Below, in pieces: positions 44,301 to 57,313 of a stretch of DNA of 64,000 nucleotides; within the stretch, counting starts at the first letter, position 1, and each line of letters opens with the position of its first letter. The stretch comes from Hypholoma sublateritium FD-334 SS-4. Its lineage: Eukaryota; Basidiomycota; Agaricomycetes; Agaricales; Strophariaceae. The notes below the pieces were generated by a model that was not told where the DNA came from, searched no databases, and saw only the letters and a list, made by a program, of their open reading frames with translations. The translations under genes and the position numbers were made by a program. The stretch lies in NCBI GenBank assembly GCA_000827495.1, contig KN817554.1, positions 275,224-339,223 of the forward strand, given 5' to 3'.

Positions 44301-47022
44301 CTCTCATAAGATCGATATTTCTATGTGGAATGAGATCGTTCTTATGTATGTAATACCACAGATGGTCGGAGTACTGATATGGTCTGCTTGAAATGATTGA
44401 AAAGAATCTTGGACATCACCAAGTTCTCTCAGTGCTTTTCCCAGGTTAAAAACCTTGGCAGTAAATTCTGGTCAATCTGAGTGTTGTGGGGATGCTGAGG
44501 TGGGTTGCAATTCAAACATGGACTTGCCGTGCGCAGCCTTGCTGGGAGGGACTCATACACTGACCGTGATGATACCAATACCTCAGAACGTATCACATTA
44601 CCTATATAAACCAATAAATAGTATAGCGGAACACTGCAGTTCGCATTGTGGCATGGGCCAAATCAGGGTGCTTTGAGCCAAATCCCAAAGGGGAAGGTCG
44701 GCCACCTAATATAGAAAGCGATGCACAGCTTTCTCCAGCGCGCAATGCATTTTCGACTATACGGAAGGTTTGTACGCATAGAATCTAGAGTTTCTCAGTA
44801 TCTGTAGAGGAATGTCGGAATTTGTGCACTATAAAAGGTACCGAACTAGTTAGTCCATCTCGTTCAGAGTCACCAGGTGCGGGTTCACCGGCCACCATCA
44901 CCATTCTTCGAGTCCGATTGTTCCTCTTACTCGGTACAACGAATTTCGAAAGAATACCACCAGCGAGAGACTTGTAAGAAGTTCTCTTGGAAATAGCTTC
45001 TCTATACGAGGTTTCCGTGGAGATAACAACTAATCGGGGAATAACCACTTCAATGTTCAACCTGAGTTTCCAACGATCGGTAGGTGCAACTTTTGTTTAA
45101 TACGGTTGGTTTGTTCCCTGCAGAGCAGTTTTTTGATATACAGAGGTAATTCTAGCTACCTGGACTCCGAGCATATACGCGCATAAACACCAAATGACGA
45201 TGCCGTTTGTTTAGGACTGGGTGATTTTAACCCCTACCCACCTGTCCTTAGAAGCACAGCTTCGCTCTGAGATTGCTCTGAGACAGATTTTATAGCTTAA
45301 TCAGAAATGACTCATCCTGCGCAGCAGCAGTAACCGAGAGCATGGCTTAGTTTTCGAAGCGCGGACTGAAAAACGGAGGTAATAATATCTATTATCTGCT
45401 ACGGGAATAATCCAGGAGAAACTGTATATGGCGGAGGGCTTTCCGATCTATCGATCGTCGATGGGCCCTGGGGGGGGGGTTGTCGTATTGGACATGGCTC
45501 ATGGCCAGCAATGTTCGAGTAGGTGGCAAAAAAATCTATTTTAGGGACGCCTTGGAGCATGGTCATTAATTAAACGTAGAAAGGAACCCACTGTCACTCA
45601 TCTGCGTGTAACGTAAGGGTTGAATATTGAATGTCTAGAGCTAAAGGCAGGATTTCACTCAGCAAAACGAACGTCAGACCCAAAGGAATCCAGGTACACA
45701 GTCAAAATGCAATCACAATTTAAGGCCACTGAGCACTGTAAGTAGTACTCTCCTCCTGATGAGTCCACAGCCGTTATCACGAAACACATGCGGCTTGATT
45801 ACAGGTGTTCATACATACACTGCCCGATCCGAGAAGGAAGGAAGAAGTATGCGTGGAAGCAGATGACGAGTTCTGGACCAAGACCAGATGAGTAGAAACC
45901 AGTGTTTTTCCGTACTACTACCTGAAATATCTAGATGGAATTGGAGGTTGCACCAGGAATTTGGACGAGGCATACATCCCGGCTTATCGTGACTGTTTTA
46001 GAGATTACCCTGGGCACAATGCTGGGAAGACACGCGAATATTTTAAGACTGAGCCCTGTGTACACATAAGAAGACACCTGTTGTAGAACGTCGAGAAGTG
46101 TAGAATCGATCTGAGGTTCTCGTCGCTCGAAAGTAAATATACCCTAGGAATTCACAAAGAAGGAAAAAGGATGTATCAAGGATAGACCTTTTTGAACAGA
46201 TCGCTGAGTTGTCCCTGGAAGATCTGCCACAGGATACCGAGAGATTCAGGCAGTTTTCAGAAACCAGAAAGGCAGAGAACGACGGCGACCTCAGACCCGC
46301 GTGACAGTAAAATATTATATAGAAGAGCCTAGAGTGTAGGATCGGCGGCCACCGGTTGATCCTGGCACTTCTTTTGGTGCTGCAGAGGCTTGGCAATGAC
46401 CGTTCCATGTAATTGTGGAAGAGCATGAGAGTATGGAGTGTCGAAGTGGATGGTAAGATATCGCCGCCCGGAGGCAACACGGCCCAACACCCGGACTCGA
46501 GAGCTGAAAAGTCAATAACACAGGGTTGCCGCAGGGCGACATACAAAACCAGAAGCAAAGTCACAGGAAACAGATATGACAAGGGCTTGATCCTGGTTCC
46601 CAGACGGCATTTCACAAAGTAGATAATCTCCGACCTGTTGTCGTCCCTGTAACTCGGCAGTGGAAAGGTGACTCGGACGCAAGTTGGAGGCAAGCGATGT
46701 GGGCAACTAAAAGTAGCTGGTTGGGAATAATTCAAGAATAATTGGTGTGTGTCATGGATCTTCGCCACTCTCTTCATCGTTGCCTTGCCTTATCTAGCAT
46801 CATATATAGTGTCGGATTCGATTGTTTCTGGAAACTGCTGCGTGGACTGCGTGTATAGTAGAAGACATAAGAGGAGCAAAAGACGAGAGTCACGGTTGGC
46901 CTTCAAGCTTCAAGTATGAAGAAGTACCTGTACCTGTCAAGCGTGGGAACTTGTGCGATGTCGTTGAAAGTTATCTCTTTGTATCTCTTGACAGTGACCG
47001 CGGCCGCAGTGCCTCTCGTCTG
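41394..47022. other. 5.6-kb region without a recognisable gene
   Basis: Open frames exist (41600-42260 +, 42873-43322 +, 43094-43624 -, 44785-45060 -, 46043-46777 -) but none has a family match or a full splice chain. Short coding-like pieces such as KGKPFLELMQHNQYVSPTS (about 41775) and PPALEFEYRRFWPFARKAIG (about 42955) may be remnants or exons of unrecognised genes. A run of ten G lies at 45470-45479. The final part, from about 46800, is the promoter and leader of VPS4 (TATATAG near 46802). Confidence 0.4.
46043..46777 (-). CDS. Possible small membrane protein, unsupported
   Basis: A 244-codon open frame on the minus strand starts 25 bases downstream of a TATATA element. It has one strong hydrophobic segment (LSYLFPVTLLLVLYVALR) and scattered cysteines. 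No homologous family is recognised, composition is not clearly coding, and it shares the spacer with VPS4. It could be a chance frame. Confidence 0.2.
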   Translation of the reverse strand: MKRVAKIHDTHQLFLNYSQPATFSCPHRLPPTCVRVTFPLPSYRDDNRSEIIYFVKCRLGTRIKPLSYLFPVTLLLVLYVALRQPCVIDFSALESGCWAVLPPGGDILPSTSTLHTLMLFHNYMERSLPSLCSTKRSARINRWPPILHSRLFYIIFYCHAGLRSPSFSAFLVSENCLNLSVSCGRSSRDNSAICSKRSILDTSFFLLCEFLGYIYFRATRTSDRFYTSRRSTTGVFLCVHRAQS

Positions 47023-48651
47023 ATGTCGAACACAAACAATCTAGACGTGAGTAGCAAGGCCTTCGATCTGATATGAATTGCACTGACTGAGGTGATGTAG
47101 CGAGCCATTGACATCGTGCAGAAGGCCATCGACGAGGATACCAAGCACAACTATGCCGAGGCCTACAAGTATTACCAGAATTCCCTGGATTACTTCATGC
47201 TAGCTCTCAAATGTAATTACCCCTCGTCACCCCTCGTCCCAGAGCGCACCTCAACTGACATCTTGTAGATGAGAGGAATGAGAAATCAAAGCAGTTGATC
47301 AAAGCGAAAATCAACGAGTACCTCGGTCGTGCCGAAACCCTGAAAGAGCATCTCATGTCGGAAAAGCGTGGAAAGAGTGCTGTTGGCGTGAACGGCGGTG
47401 GAGGAGCTTCTGGTCCAACCGGGAAATCGTGAGCACAACTGACTCTCGCTCTGCGAACACCGTTGACAACAGTCATTTAGAAAGGAAGGTGGGGATGACG
47501 ATGAAGACCCGGAAACAAAGAAATTGCGCGCGGGCCTCGCAGGCGCCATTCTAACGGAGAAGCCCAACGTGAAGTGGGACGACGTAGCTGGTCTAGAAGG
47601 GGCCAAAGCGTCTCTGAAGGAAGCGGTCATTCTGCCTATCAAGTTCCCCCATCTTTTCACTGGAAAACGTACGCCATGGAAAGGTATTCTGCTCTATGGC
47701 CCTCCGGGGACTGGGAAATCATATCTTGCCAAGGCTGTTGCAACGGAGGCTAAGAGTACGTTCTTCAGCGTAAGCTCCAGTGACTTGGTGAGCAAGTGGC
47801 AGGGTGATTCCGAACGGTACGCAATCTACTATATTTCAACGATACGACATACTGACATAATGATTAGATTGGTCAAGAACTTGTTCCAACTCGCCCGAGA
47901 ATCGAAACCTGCCATTATCTTCGTCGATGAGATTGATTCTCTCACTGGAACGCGTAATGAATCGGAATCCGAAGGGTCACGGAGGATCAAGACTGAATTC
48001 CTTGTGCAAATGAACGGTGTGGGGCACGATGATACGGGTGTGTTGGTGCTTGGTGCTACGAACATTCCGTGGCAGCTCGATAATGCAATCAAGCGCCGGT
48101 ATGTGTCGACCCTTTGTTAATTCAGGACCATACCACTCATGCCTTACTAGATTTGAAAAGCGGATATATATACCTCTTCCCGGTCCTGAAGCACGGAGAC
48201 GCATGTTCGAAATCCACGTCGGGACAACACCCTGTGAGCTCTCATCGAAAGACTACCGGGTACTGGCCGACCAGACGGAAGGCTACTCCGGATCCGATAT
48301 CTCCATCATTGTTCGCGACGCTCTCATGCAACCCGTCAGAAAGGTCATTTCGGCAACCCACTTCAAACGAGTCGACGTGGAGGGTGCGCTGAAGTGGACA
48401 CCTTGTTCACCAGGAGATCCCGAAGCAGAGGAAAAGGTCTGGTCTGATATAGAATCTGATGAGCTACTTGAGCCGCCGCTCAAGCTGGCAGATTTCATGA
48501 AATCTCTGAGCTCGACGCGCCCGACCGTCACCCAAGCTGATATTAAACGCCACGAGGAGTGGACGAAGGAATCCGGTGCGTCCGGGTTCTTTTTGTATCG
48601 CACACCAGAAGCTAACCCTACTCATGTTTTCTAGGAGCTGATGGAGCGTGA
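47023..48651 (+). CDS. VPS4: VPS4, AAA ATPase of the ESCRT machinery
   Basis: Seven exons (47023-47046, 47101-47212, 47269-47428, 47481-47816, 47868-48098, 48151-48575, 48635-48651) close in frame to 434 aa, close to yeast Vps4. The N-terminal MIT domain ([20 protein letters not shown] ... [15 protein letters not shown], residues about 8-75) binds ESCRT-III tails. The AAA cassette has Walker [10 protein letters not shown], Walker [11 protein letters not shown], the sensor [10 protein letters not shown] and the arginine-rich [12 protein letters not shown] region. The Vps4-specific C-terminal part ([35 protein letters not shown]) is intact. Role: hexameric ATPase that disassembles ESCRT-III at endosomes and other membranes. 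The last exon is only 17 bases and adds ADGA plus stop. Confidence 0.97.
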
Positions 48652-48999
48652 AATATGTATTTTTTGTAGTTTATATCCCATGGGGTGGGCCAATTATGTT
48701 TATGTGAGAGTCGGGACTAGAGAGTTAGTTTTTCTATCATCAAATTGTTATCAAATTCAACCGACTATGTAAGACTTGGAATGATATCGTACCATGTTAT
48801 GTAACTAAAGTGCCATAAATTGGTTTTGGCTGGCTTTCTGGGCGGCTTGCGAGTACTGGCAAGCAAAGTCAAAGGGAGGCCGGATTCCGGAACTAATAGG
48901 CCTCGTCAGTTCAGGGGGATCACGTGTGGATATTGGAACCCCTGCTCCAACTCCTCGCGCACAATCTTTCTTGACGTATATCATCCATCGTCTTCCAAA
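48652..48999. other. Short spacer and promoter of CAND1
   Basis: About 350 bases between the VPS4 stop and the CAND1 start, same strand. No other feature seen. Confidence 0.55.
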
Positions 49000-51900
49000 A
49001 TGACTAAGGTGTATCTAATGAACAGTCTCATCGAAAAGGTAATCCTTCGATCGATATATCCTGTGAACAATATGCTCAGCTTCATGATAGATGCAGTCCC
49101 CGGACCAGGATTTTCGGTGCGGAAGACGCGTCTCGATCTCCATGTTGCAATGCTAATAAACGTGCCAGGTTCATGGGGCTCAATGATCTGATGACAGAGA
49201 TAAGGTTGGACCAGAACTCCTTTCATGGAGATGAACCGATGGAGAGCAAGGTCCTTCTTATGGTGCTGTCGCTGGTTGAGGACAAAATCTCGGAAGTGAA
49301 GAATCAGGCAGTCAAATGGTGCGTCATAGATACATGATTTATCGCCGCAGCTCACCTGGAATACCGAAATTATAGTCTGGGTCAATTGATCAAGATCCTA
49401 CGGCAATCGCAGATGGAACTTGTAGTGGACAAACTCATCGATTTCTCAAGTGGCAAAGATGAGGAGCTGAGGGATATTTCTGGACTTGGTGCGTTCAAAC
49501 ATTTCTCTGCATTCGTGTCAGGCAGATCGAGCTCACTCTGAATAGCCTTGAAGACGATCACTGCTGAATTACCTCCCGATGGAAAGATTGCCGCGACTGC
49601 ATGCGCTAAATTGACGCCCAAGTTGCTTGGTCAAATTCAAAACGTGAGCTATAATAAGATACCGTGGTACCATCCTACTTACTCGCACATCGATAGCCAA
49701 GTACACCGCCGGAAGCGCTCGTTGAAACGCTATCCATTCTTTCGATTCTCACCAGTCGATTCCCCAATCACATATCTACCGCAAATTACTCTCCGACGCC
49801 ACTTCAAGTACTCGCACCTCTTCTCACACATGCGCGGCCCGTTGTGAGGAAGCGGGCTATCATCACCATCTCTCAATTCATCCCTATTTCTAATCCCGCC
49901 GTTTTTGCCGATCTCTTGAAAACAGACGTGCTACCCAACCTCCTTTCATCAGCCACTCTTGATAAACAGAGGACTACCGTGCAGCTTGTCGCAGCTGTAG
50001 CAAGAAATTCGCCTGCACAAATCTCACCCGTGCTCGGCAATGTCGTGCCTCAAATATTGCAGGCTGTCGAAAAGTCTGACGACGAACTGCGCGAAGGATC
50101 TCTCCAGGTAGAGTATGTGCACATGTTCAGATGATCTTCTCTGACTCTTTGTACAGGCTCTCGAGGCTCTCGTTCTGAGATGTCCGACTGAAATCGACAT
50201 TTACCTTCCTTCGGTCATCGAGGTTGGGAACAAGTACATCAAATACGATCCAGTATGAGGCCTACTCTCTGCTTTAGCCACTGTAATACTTATGCTATAA
50301 CTAGAACTATGCACAAGAAGATGACGAAGATGGGGATGATGATGAAGATGCTGACATGGCTGACCCTGATGAAGATGACGACGACGACGAAGATTTGGAC
50401 GAGTAAGTCTGCATTGTTTAACAGTACTTTTCGGTGTATTCATATTCCTAGATATTCCGATGACGAGGATACCTCCTACAAAATCCGCCGGTCGGCGACG
50501 AAACTACTTGCGGCTGTAATCGGCACCCGTCCCGATCGTTTACTGCGAACATACAAAGACATATCTCCGGTCCTTATATCTCGTTTCGGAGACAGGGAGG
50601 AAACCGTAAGGTTGGAAATTTGGGCTACCTACGGAACTCTGCTGTCCCAAACCTCCGTCTACGGCGGTGCTCAGGATGTCAAGGACGACGCATCTCCACG
50701 AGGAAAGCGAAAGCGTGATACGGAAGAGCCCATGGATGTCGGAGAAACGCCTTACAGTCTTCTCAAAGCACAAGTTCCAGCCCTGTCAAAGGCCCTCTTG
50801 AACCAGCTGAAATCGTCCAAGACCTCGCCATCCGTGCTGCAAGCCGGGTATGGCCTCCTGCACTCTCTTTTGTCCGTCCTTCCCGGATCGTTGGCGACCC
50901 AAGTGCCATTGATCATTTCGACGTCTAAAGGGGTGCTTTCGCAGTCGCCAACCACTTCTACATCGACACTCCACCTCACTTGCTTGTCATTCCTTGCTCT
51001 GTTCTTCTCTACGCATTCTCAGGAAGTATTTGCTTCATCCCTCCCGTCAATTACGCCTGTCCTTCTGAAGTCACTGTCTGAAAGACATCCCAGAATCGCA
51101 TCCGAGTCTTTCCGTGTATTTTCTTCCTTGCTCACCGCTGTAAAACCCGTCAAGCCCAATGAGTGGACCCTGGCACTTTACGACGAAGTCATCAACAGGC
51201 TGAGCATCCATGACACAGACGCAGAGGTTAGGGCGTCTGCCGAGGACTGTGTCGCTGACATCTGGGTATGTGCAACGGAGGTTGCCACCTCTAAAGGTTT
51301 GAAAGAGTGGGAATATATCTGCAGAAATACGGGCAAGCCGGAAAATGGTGTCAGAGCTATCACGAAGGTTGCTAAAGAGGTAAATGTGGGTGACGATTGG
51401 ACGAATGGGTGCGTTACGTGGTTGATGGGCTTGCTGAGGAAAAGCGGGAGGTCCGGAAAGGTCGAAGTATTTAGTGCTTTGGATGTCTTACTGAAAAGGT
51501 AAGTGTGGCAATTGTTTTACATGTCTTAATAAACATTGATGTTGTTCGCAGCTACAAATCTGGAATTCCGGCCGCCCTCCCCTCGCAATTGGTTCCTCAG
51601 ATCAAGACCTACATCTCGACCTCCGATATCTCACTACTTTCTCAAGCGCTGTCCACCTTGGCTATCCTCTTGGAGCTGTCCCCGCTCACGACGTTCCCCG
51701 AAGTAGAAAGCGATCTCTTGAACGAAATCTATGCCGTCACCCATTCACCTTTGGTATCGGGTGTTGCTCTGGAGTCTCTGTTCCGGTTTTTCGCTGCTCT
51801 TGTTCAAGCTGATAACCAAATTGCCACGCACGTCGTACCCAACTTGGTACTCTCAGCGGAGAAGGCGACAAAGACAGAGTCGAGCCCATCTAACGTGGCC

Positions 51901-53549
51901 AAGTGCATTGGCCAAGTTGTCAAAAGTCAGCTAGGGGTTGCTGCGGGGACCATCGCGGAATACTCCAAATCCTTCAAGGTGCGATATCTTTGGGAAAATT
52001 GGGAAAATTTGAGATTAAACCTTTCGCAGAAAAACTCGAAAGCCAAGCCTTCGCTCGTTATTCTTAGTCTTTTGATTATAGGTGAACTCGGGCGCTTCAT
52101 GTAAATCTCTCAATGCATCAAACGATCAATTTATGCTAATCTTTGCGACTCCAGTGATATGTCCAACCAAAGAGATATCTTCACCTACGTTGTTGATCAT
52201 TTCTCATCTGAACAAGAGGATATGCGCGCGGCGGCAGCGTTTGCAGCTGGTGGGAATATATTTGTGGTCAACCTCATTACTTATCACTTACCTTCTCGCA
52301 AAGGTAACATTGCGATTGGAAATCTACACCAATTCTTACCCGCTATCGTCAAAATGGTTGAGAGCGATCCCAAGAAACGTTTGCTTGCTTTGCACGCTGC
52401 CAAGGAAGTGAGTCGACCTATTTGACTTATGGCGCACACAATGCAACTATGTTAACAACGAAAACTTCAGGTCGTCACCCATTGCTCGCAAGGACAATTG
52501 GAAGGTGTCGCCGATCTGCTCTGGGGTCCACTGTTCGAATATTCGCAAAACGCTGAAGAATCTACCCGAAATGTGGCAGCCGCCTGCCTTGGCAAACTCG
52601 CTACCACTCAGCCCTCGCGATATTTGCCGCAATTACATGTTCGTATTTTGTCCACTTTTTACCTAGAATATTACATCCTGACATTTTCGCGCACATCAGG
52701 CTCGTATCACAGACGCTAACCCTGACACACGGGCCACTGTTGTCTCCGCTATTCGTTATACATTTGCAGACACTTCGAGATCATTTGACGAGATCTTCTC
52801 GCCTCTCCTCGTCGACTTCTTGTCCTTAATGGCCGATGAAAATCTTGTAAGCCGGTCGTTCGTGCGCAGGAGTTTGTCCTAATTCGCATATCTTAGGTTG
52901 TCCGTAGACTTACTTTGTCGGCGCTGAACTCGGCAGCTCGAACGAAGCCCCATCTCATCAGGGATCATCTTGTCGCATTGCTACCTAATCTCTATAAGGA
53001 AACTGTGATTGACGCCACGCTGATCAGGACCGTGCAAATGGGTCCGTGGTCTCACAAAGTGGACGATGGCTTGGACACCAGGAAAACGGCGTATGAGACG
53101 ATGTACACTCTGGTATGTCATCCCGATTTAAATGGGCTGGTTTTTATCTGAATTGGTATACATAGCTCGATACTTGTCTGTCTAAGCTTAACCTGCACGA
53201 GTTCCTCGGGCGGGTCATTCCTGGGCTTTCGGACGATTCTGACGAAATCAAAGTCATCTCGCATATGATGCTCTTCCGCTTGTCGCAAGTCGCTCCTGCG
53301 GCCGTTGCTCAGCGCCTCGAAGAAGCTGCACCTCAGCTGGAGAAGACCATGAAGGGCGCGAATGTTACCAAGGACACAGTGAAGCAAGATCTCGAGCGCG
53401 CGGCGGAGCTGCAACGAAGTGCGTTGCGCGCTGTGGCCGCGTTGAGTAAGATCAGCACGGGCGTCAGCCCCAAGTTTGATCTGATGGTAGAGGAGCTCAA
53501 GAAGAACCCGGCTTGGAGCAATGAGTTCCGTGAACTCGGCGGCCAGTAA
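49000..53549 (+). CDS. CAND1/TIP120, cullin-associated NEDD8-dissociated protein
   Basis: Seventeen exons close in frame to 1229 aa, matching the known family length of about 1230: 49000-49038, 49091-49116, 49169-49318, 49376-49488, 49546-49643, 49697-50107, 50157-50252, 50305-50402, 50452-51498, 51552-51978, 52030-52100, 52155-52249, 52304-52407, 52471-52638, 52700-52846, 52897-53112, 53166-53549. HEAT-repeat landmarks run in family order: FMGLNDLMTEI, AVKCLGQLIKIL, GLKTITAELPP-type, ARPVVRKRAIITISQFIP, an acidic loop (GDDDEDADMADPDEDDDDDE), YSDDEDTSYKIRRSATKLLA, GRFIDMSNQRDIF, NIAIGNLHQFLPAIV and LERAAELQRSALRAVAALS. Role: wraps unneddylated cullin-RBX1 and exchanges substrate-receptor modules of SCF-type ligases. 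Exon 2 is 26 bases. Confidence 0.96.
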
Positions 53550-54350
53550 CTTGCATCCGGTACAAACGCCGTCTCAGTCATAGATGTCTCTCAAATCTTC
53601 AGTAAATTTCTCTCTTCCACCTGTATAAAACTTGTTCTTATCATACATCGTCCATCATCAATCATTGACACTGCCAGTGCTAATGTCGGGGGAATTTTGT
53701 CGGCGGCTGCGCCGTGACATTACGTGATGTGATTTCATGCGAGTATACTCGTAATTGTCAGTGCCGCACGAATACATATAGACAGCGCCTAAAGACAAAA
53801 GGGGGAAAGTTTAGTAAGACTGGAGTAGTGTAGCTCAAGCGCTGAAGCTTCCTGGATTGCATCTGAGTAGACTCATCAGTATCACTGCTATTCATCCAGA
53901 TCATGATTTATGCTCAGGTTTCAACGGAGGCTATTAATAGAATACTAGTAGATGGGCGGCTCGCGACGTCAACGTGTCCGCCTGCGCTGCATGAGCATGT
54001 TCGATCGTGCAGGCCATGCAGCTTAGAACGGCGCCCAGAAGAGTCGTGGCCCTAGAATTTGTTGAACAACAGTGCCATTCCTGGTAATTGTTTGCGACGG
54101 GCCACCGTCCCGCTTACTAAATCTGGCAGGGGGACAATGGACGAGTCAACAGTGGCACGGCCTTGACACAACAAACACATAAGCGCGTGGCAGTCAAGTG
54201 GCACTGCCTCGGAATCGTATAAAGGACCATCATCTCCGCTCTCTTGCTGACTCCCACAATACGTACAAACTACCTTCGTCCCCTCCTGATCCGAATACCT
54301 TGCAAACACAAACACTCCGAGTCGCCTATCTCCGTCGTGCAAGCTTGAAC
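53550..54350. other. Intergenic, no supported gene
   Basis: Contains a minus-strand frame (54052-54342) with two CxxC pairs; I rejected it because it lies in the promoter of the next gene and has no further support. Nothing else recognised. Confidence 0.5.
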
Positions 54351-54958
54351 ATGCCTGTCGCTAGTACTAGTAAACGAGTGGACCGCAGAGCGGTGGCCAA
54401 ACGTCCACGGCGAGCACAGATACCTCGGGCTCGGCCCTCAAAAATGCTGCGTGTCACAACCGAGCCAGAGACTCATGCTTTGAAAGAAGCACTGCATGCG
54501 CCGTCGATATTGGAATATAATTTTGAAAATCTCGAGAAGCCCTGTGAATACCCATTCAAGGTTGGTACACCAGCTGACACAGACTATTTGAGTAAATGAC
54601 ATGTTTACTTAATGCCGCTTTTTGCAGGCGCGGGATCTGGTATGGGTACGAACGAAAGGCGACAAATGGATGTCTGGTAAAGTCTCTGGCCGGGTGCGGG
54701 TCGGACCCACACGAAATGTAGGTGTACTATTCGATTTCTGACCTGGTCATATTACGAAGCGCTTATTCTATCTAACAGCAGGAGCAAGGCTTCTGGTATC
54801 ATGTTAATTTTGGGCCTAAGTTCAACGTTCGGAAATACTTCGCTCCTATGAACGGGGAGATCAAACCTGACACGCACGAAGTTCGGCAATTGCTTCGTGA
54901 CGAAGGGTGGATTGCGTCAGACTCGGAAATGAGTGATGATTCAGAGTACACGGAATGA
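54351..54958 (+). CDS. Small basic protein with PWWP/Tudor-like core
   Basis: Three exons (54351-54560, 54628-54717, 54779-54958) close in frame to 159 aa. The N-terminus is strongly basic (KRVDRRAVAKRPRRAQIPR), a likely nuclear signal and nucleic-acid-binding tail. Residues about 71-130 (ARDLVWVRTKGDKWMSGKVS, FWYHVNFGPKFNVRKYFAPM) have the pattern of a PWWP or chromo-barrel domain: aliphatic-Val-Trp start, a Trp two strands on, and an aromatic pair late. The end is acidic (DSEMSDDSEYTE). Role inferred: chromatin reader or adaptor. The exon 3 acceptor is a tandem CAGCAG, so one Gln may be optional. Confidence 0.75.
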
Positions 54959-57313
54959 GTTCTCCCGCGTTACCTCTACTTAGCATATTTTACTGTAATA
55001 CTATGTATTTCATACACAGATACCTACACACCATTAGCATAATTCTTAATCAGCCTTGTACCTTACAAGCTACGGATACCTCGACAGCATTGCACAAAGC
55101 ATGTTTTATTACGAAGCTCTCTCTGGATTTTGATCAATGCATAAGGTGATAGTTAAGACGACCTGCGCTGGTAATCGTGCATCACGGCCCATTATATTTC
55201 TAAGAAAGCTTGACAAAGTTTGGTCACGATTAACCATTGTGTTACCAGTTCTAGATAGACTGTAAGATGAAGAAACACTGAGCTACACAGTAAGTGTAGG
55301 ATATCAAAAGTAGTATGTAGCTTGTTTTCAAAAGTCGTCAATTCTTTTCAAGGAGGCTACCGTAGCTCATGCATGGCAGTTGAAAGGGAGGAAAATAAGT
55401 GAGGTGTGAAGGTGGTAAAATCTTAACTATTATCCCGGACAGATTTTGTCGTCCCTCCTACATCCATCAGTTCAACGAGGATATTCTAGGTGTGATGTAT
55501 GTGGACCCACTGGCAGTGAGCGATGATAGATGGGACATGTCGTTGATAAAATCGAAGAAAAGTCAGCCACTTGTAAATCTACTAGATGCTCTTCCAATCC
55601 GCTATCATTGAAATGCCCACCCAGAAGCCTCACAGATATTTCAATTCCGTGACGAGACCCATACCCCGGGCCTCAAGAGAAACAATTCAATATAAATATA
55701 CGCCGTGACACACCGTGACGTCCATGTTAAAGTGGAAAAAAGACTAGACACGAGCGATACATTGATGGGCTGCAGTAACCCCCCTCACTGGCCTCGATAC
55801 GCCTCGATGCGGGCTGTGAATTGACACGGAAGTCGTTGATCTTGACATAGCGCTTGTCTAATAATAGAACGCAAATGCATGGTCTATTTATAGATCATCG
55901 TTATAAGTACCTTACTCTGTGATGCAAAATGTCAAAGCTGTACGTTTCCAAATTGCATAGGCGGGCTTCAAGGTCGGCATTGATTCAAGGCATGTATCTT
56001 CCAGGACCATTTCCACTTTCATCTATATCACGATGAATCTCCAACCAAAGGCTACGGACCTCCTGCCAGTGATGGGACAGTTGACTGCTATCAAGTGATC
56101 TTCACCAATATCTATCATTCCATCTGGCTCACAGTATATGTCTCGCTCTCCCTTAATTCTCATCATTTAATGTCGAATTCCGGCCTCTCGAACCTCAGTA
56201 CACTGGAATTTACTCACCCAGTAATCATCTATCGCCCACCCGATGGCCGCCGAAATATGATCATGTCTATCCTAGCGTCCATATCTGGAGCCATGCATTG
56301 GTAGGAGGAACTCGAAAAAGTGAGTCGGGACGATGGAAGGAATTTCGTAGGATCTTGAGGCGCATAGATGATACGCTAAACTTCGTCTTATGATCACATA
56401 GCTGTCCAAATTTGACTGCCAGCAGTCAAGAGGTCGCTTGAGAGGCGATCATGCAGCTGGCGGTCGATGCAATAGAACCCAGACTGCAGGACGATCGGAG
56501 TCTCGAGCGAAGAAAAATTTGAGCCCAGTAGGCGCGAGAGGATATCCTGAGCAAGCCTGAAAACAATCGTATCTCTTTCAAGGACCAGAGCAACGGACTC
56601 TACTCGCAGGAGGAATCTACCCGTGGATCTCCGAATCCTCGCTATATTGCAACTCACGCTGCTGTAGCAAAGGTTCTGAATATGAGTGGTGCGGGGGGAT
56701 TTTTTGATGAGCTCTTGGAAAAATATAAGGATGACGAGGGTAACGTTCCGCACCATGCTATGCAACACTGCCTACCCATGAGTGTTATCAGTCGGTCCAC
56801 CTGTTCATGTACATATGGCTTGCATATGGCATTCGTTGAATTTACCATTCCCATGTGAAGCACCGAATGGAATTCCACTTGCGACCCCACATTATTCGAC
56901 CTATATATATAGTTCCGTCCCCTGCCCGAGAGACGATACAACTGGCCCCCTTGCGACGAGCACAGGGGAACACGAGACAGACAGAAAACCGATAACGCAA
57001 GTGCGCAAAACAGGGGACACATTCAACACTATATACGAAAAAAGGGGGACCGACTACTACTCAAGAATCATCGCGAAGCAAAGACAAAAGCGGCGCTGGG
57101 CAGGGAAAGGCAGCGGGAACCGCTGGCACGAAAAAATTGGTACAAAGAGGAGCTGGCACGCCCGGGAGCGGGCATGCGCCCGTGAAACCAAGTGACAACG
57201 CAACGTGACCAAGTCCAATGGGGCGGTCGCAGCGCTGCGGGACGGGACGGGGTAGGTCAGCACGCGAGACGCCGCTGCACGGACACTGTACGACTCACCA
57301 AAGCGGCGGCCGC
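54959..57313. other. Gene-free stretch of about 2.3 kb
   Basis: Low GC to about 56900, short frames only. Frames at 56095-56304 (+) and 56394-56768 (-) have no family match. Toward 57000 lies the 3' flank of the kinase gene. Confidence 0.45.

Noticed and set aside
45470..45479. Run of ten G as a possible quadruplex or assembly gap mark
   Set aside because: Single homopolymer only; too little structure to interpret and possibly a sequencing artefact.
46043..46777. 244-codon minus-strand frame with a hydrophobic segment
   Set aside because: Kept only as a very low-confidence feature; no family, no splice evidence, amino-acid composition typical of chance frames.
54052..54342. Minus-strand frame with two CxxC pairs (VCTYCGS, MCLLCQG), possible zinc ribbon
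   Set aside because: It ends only 8 bases before the start codon of the opposite-strand gene, lies in its promoter, and shows no other family feature.
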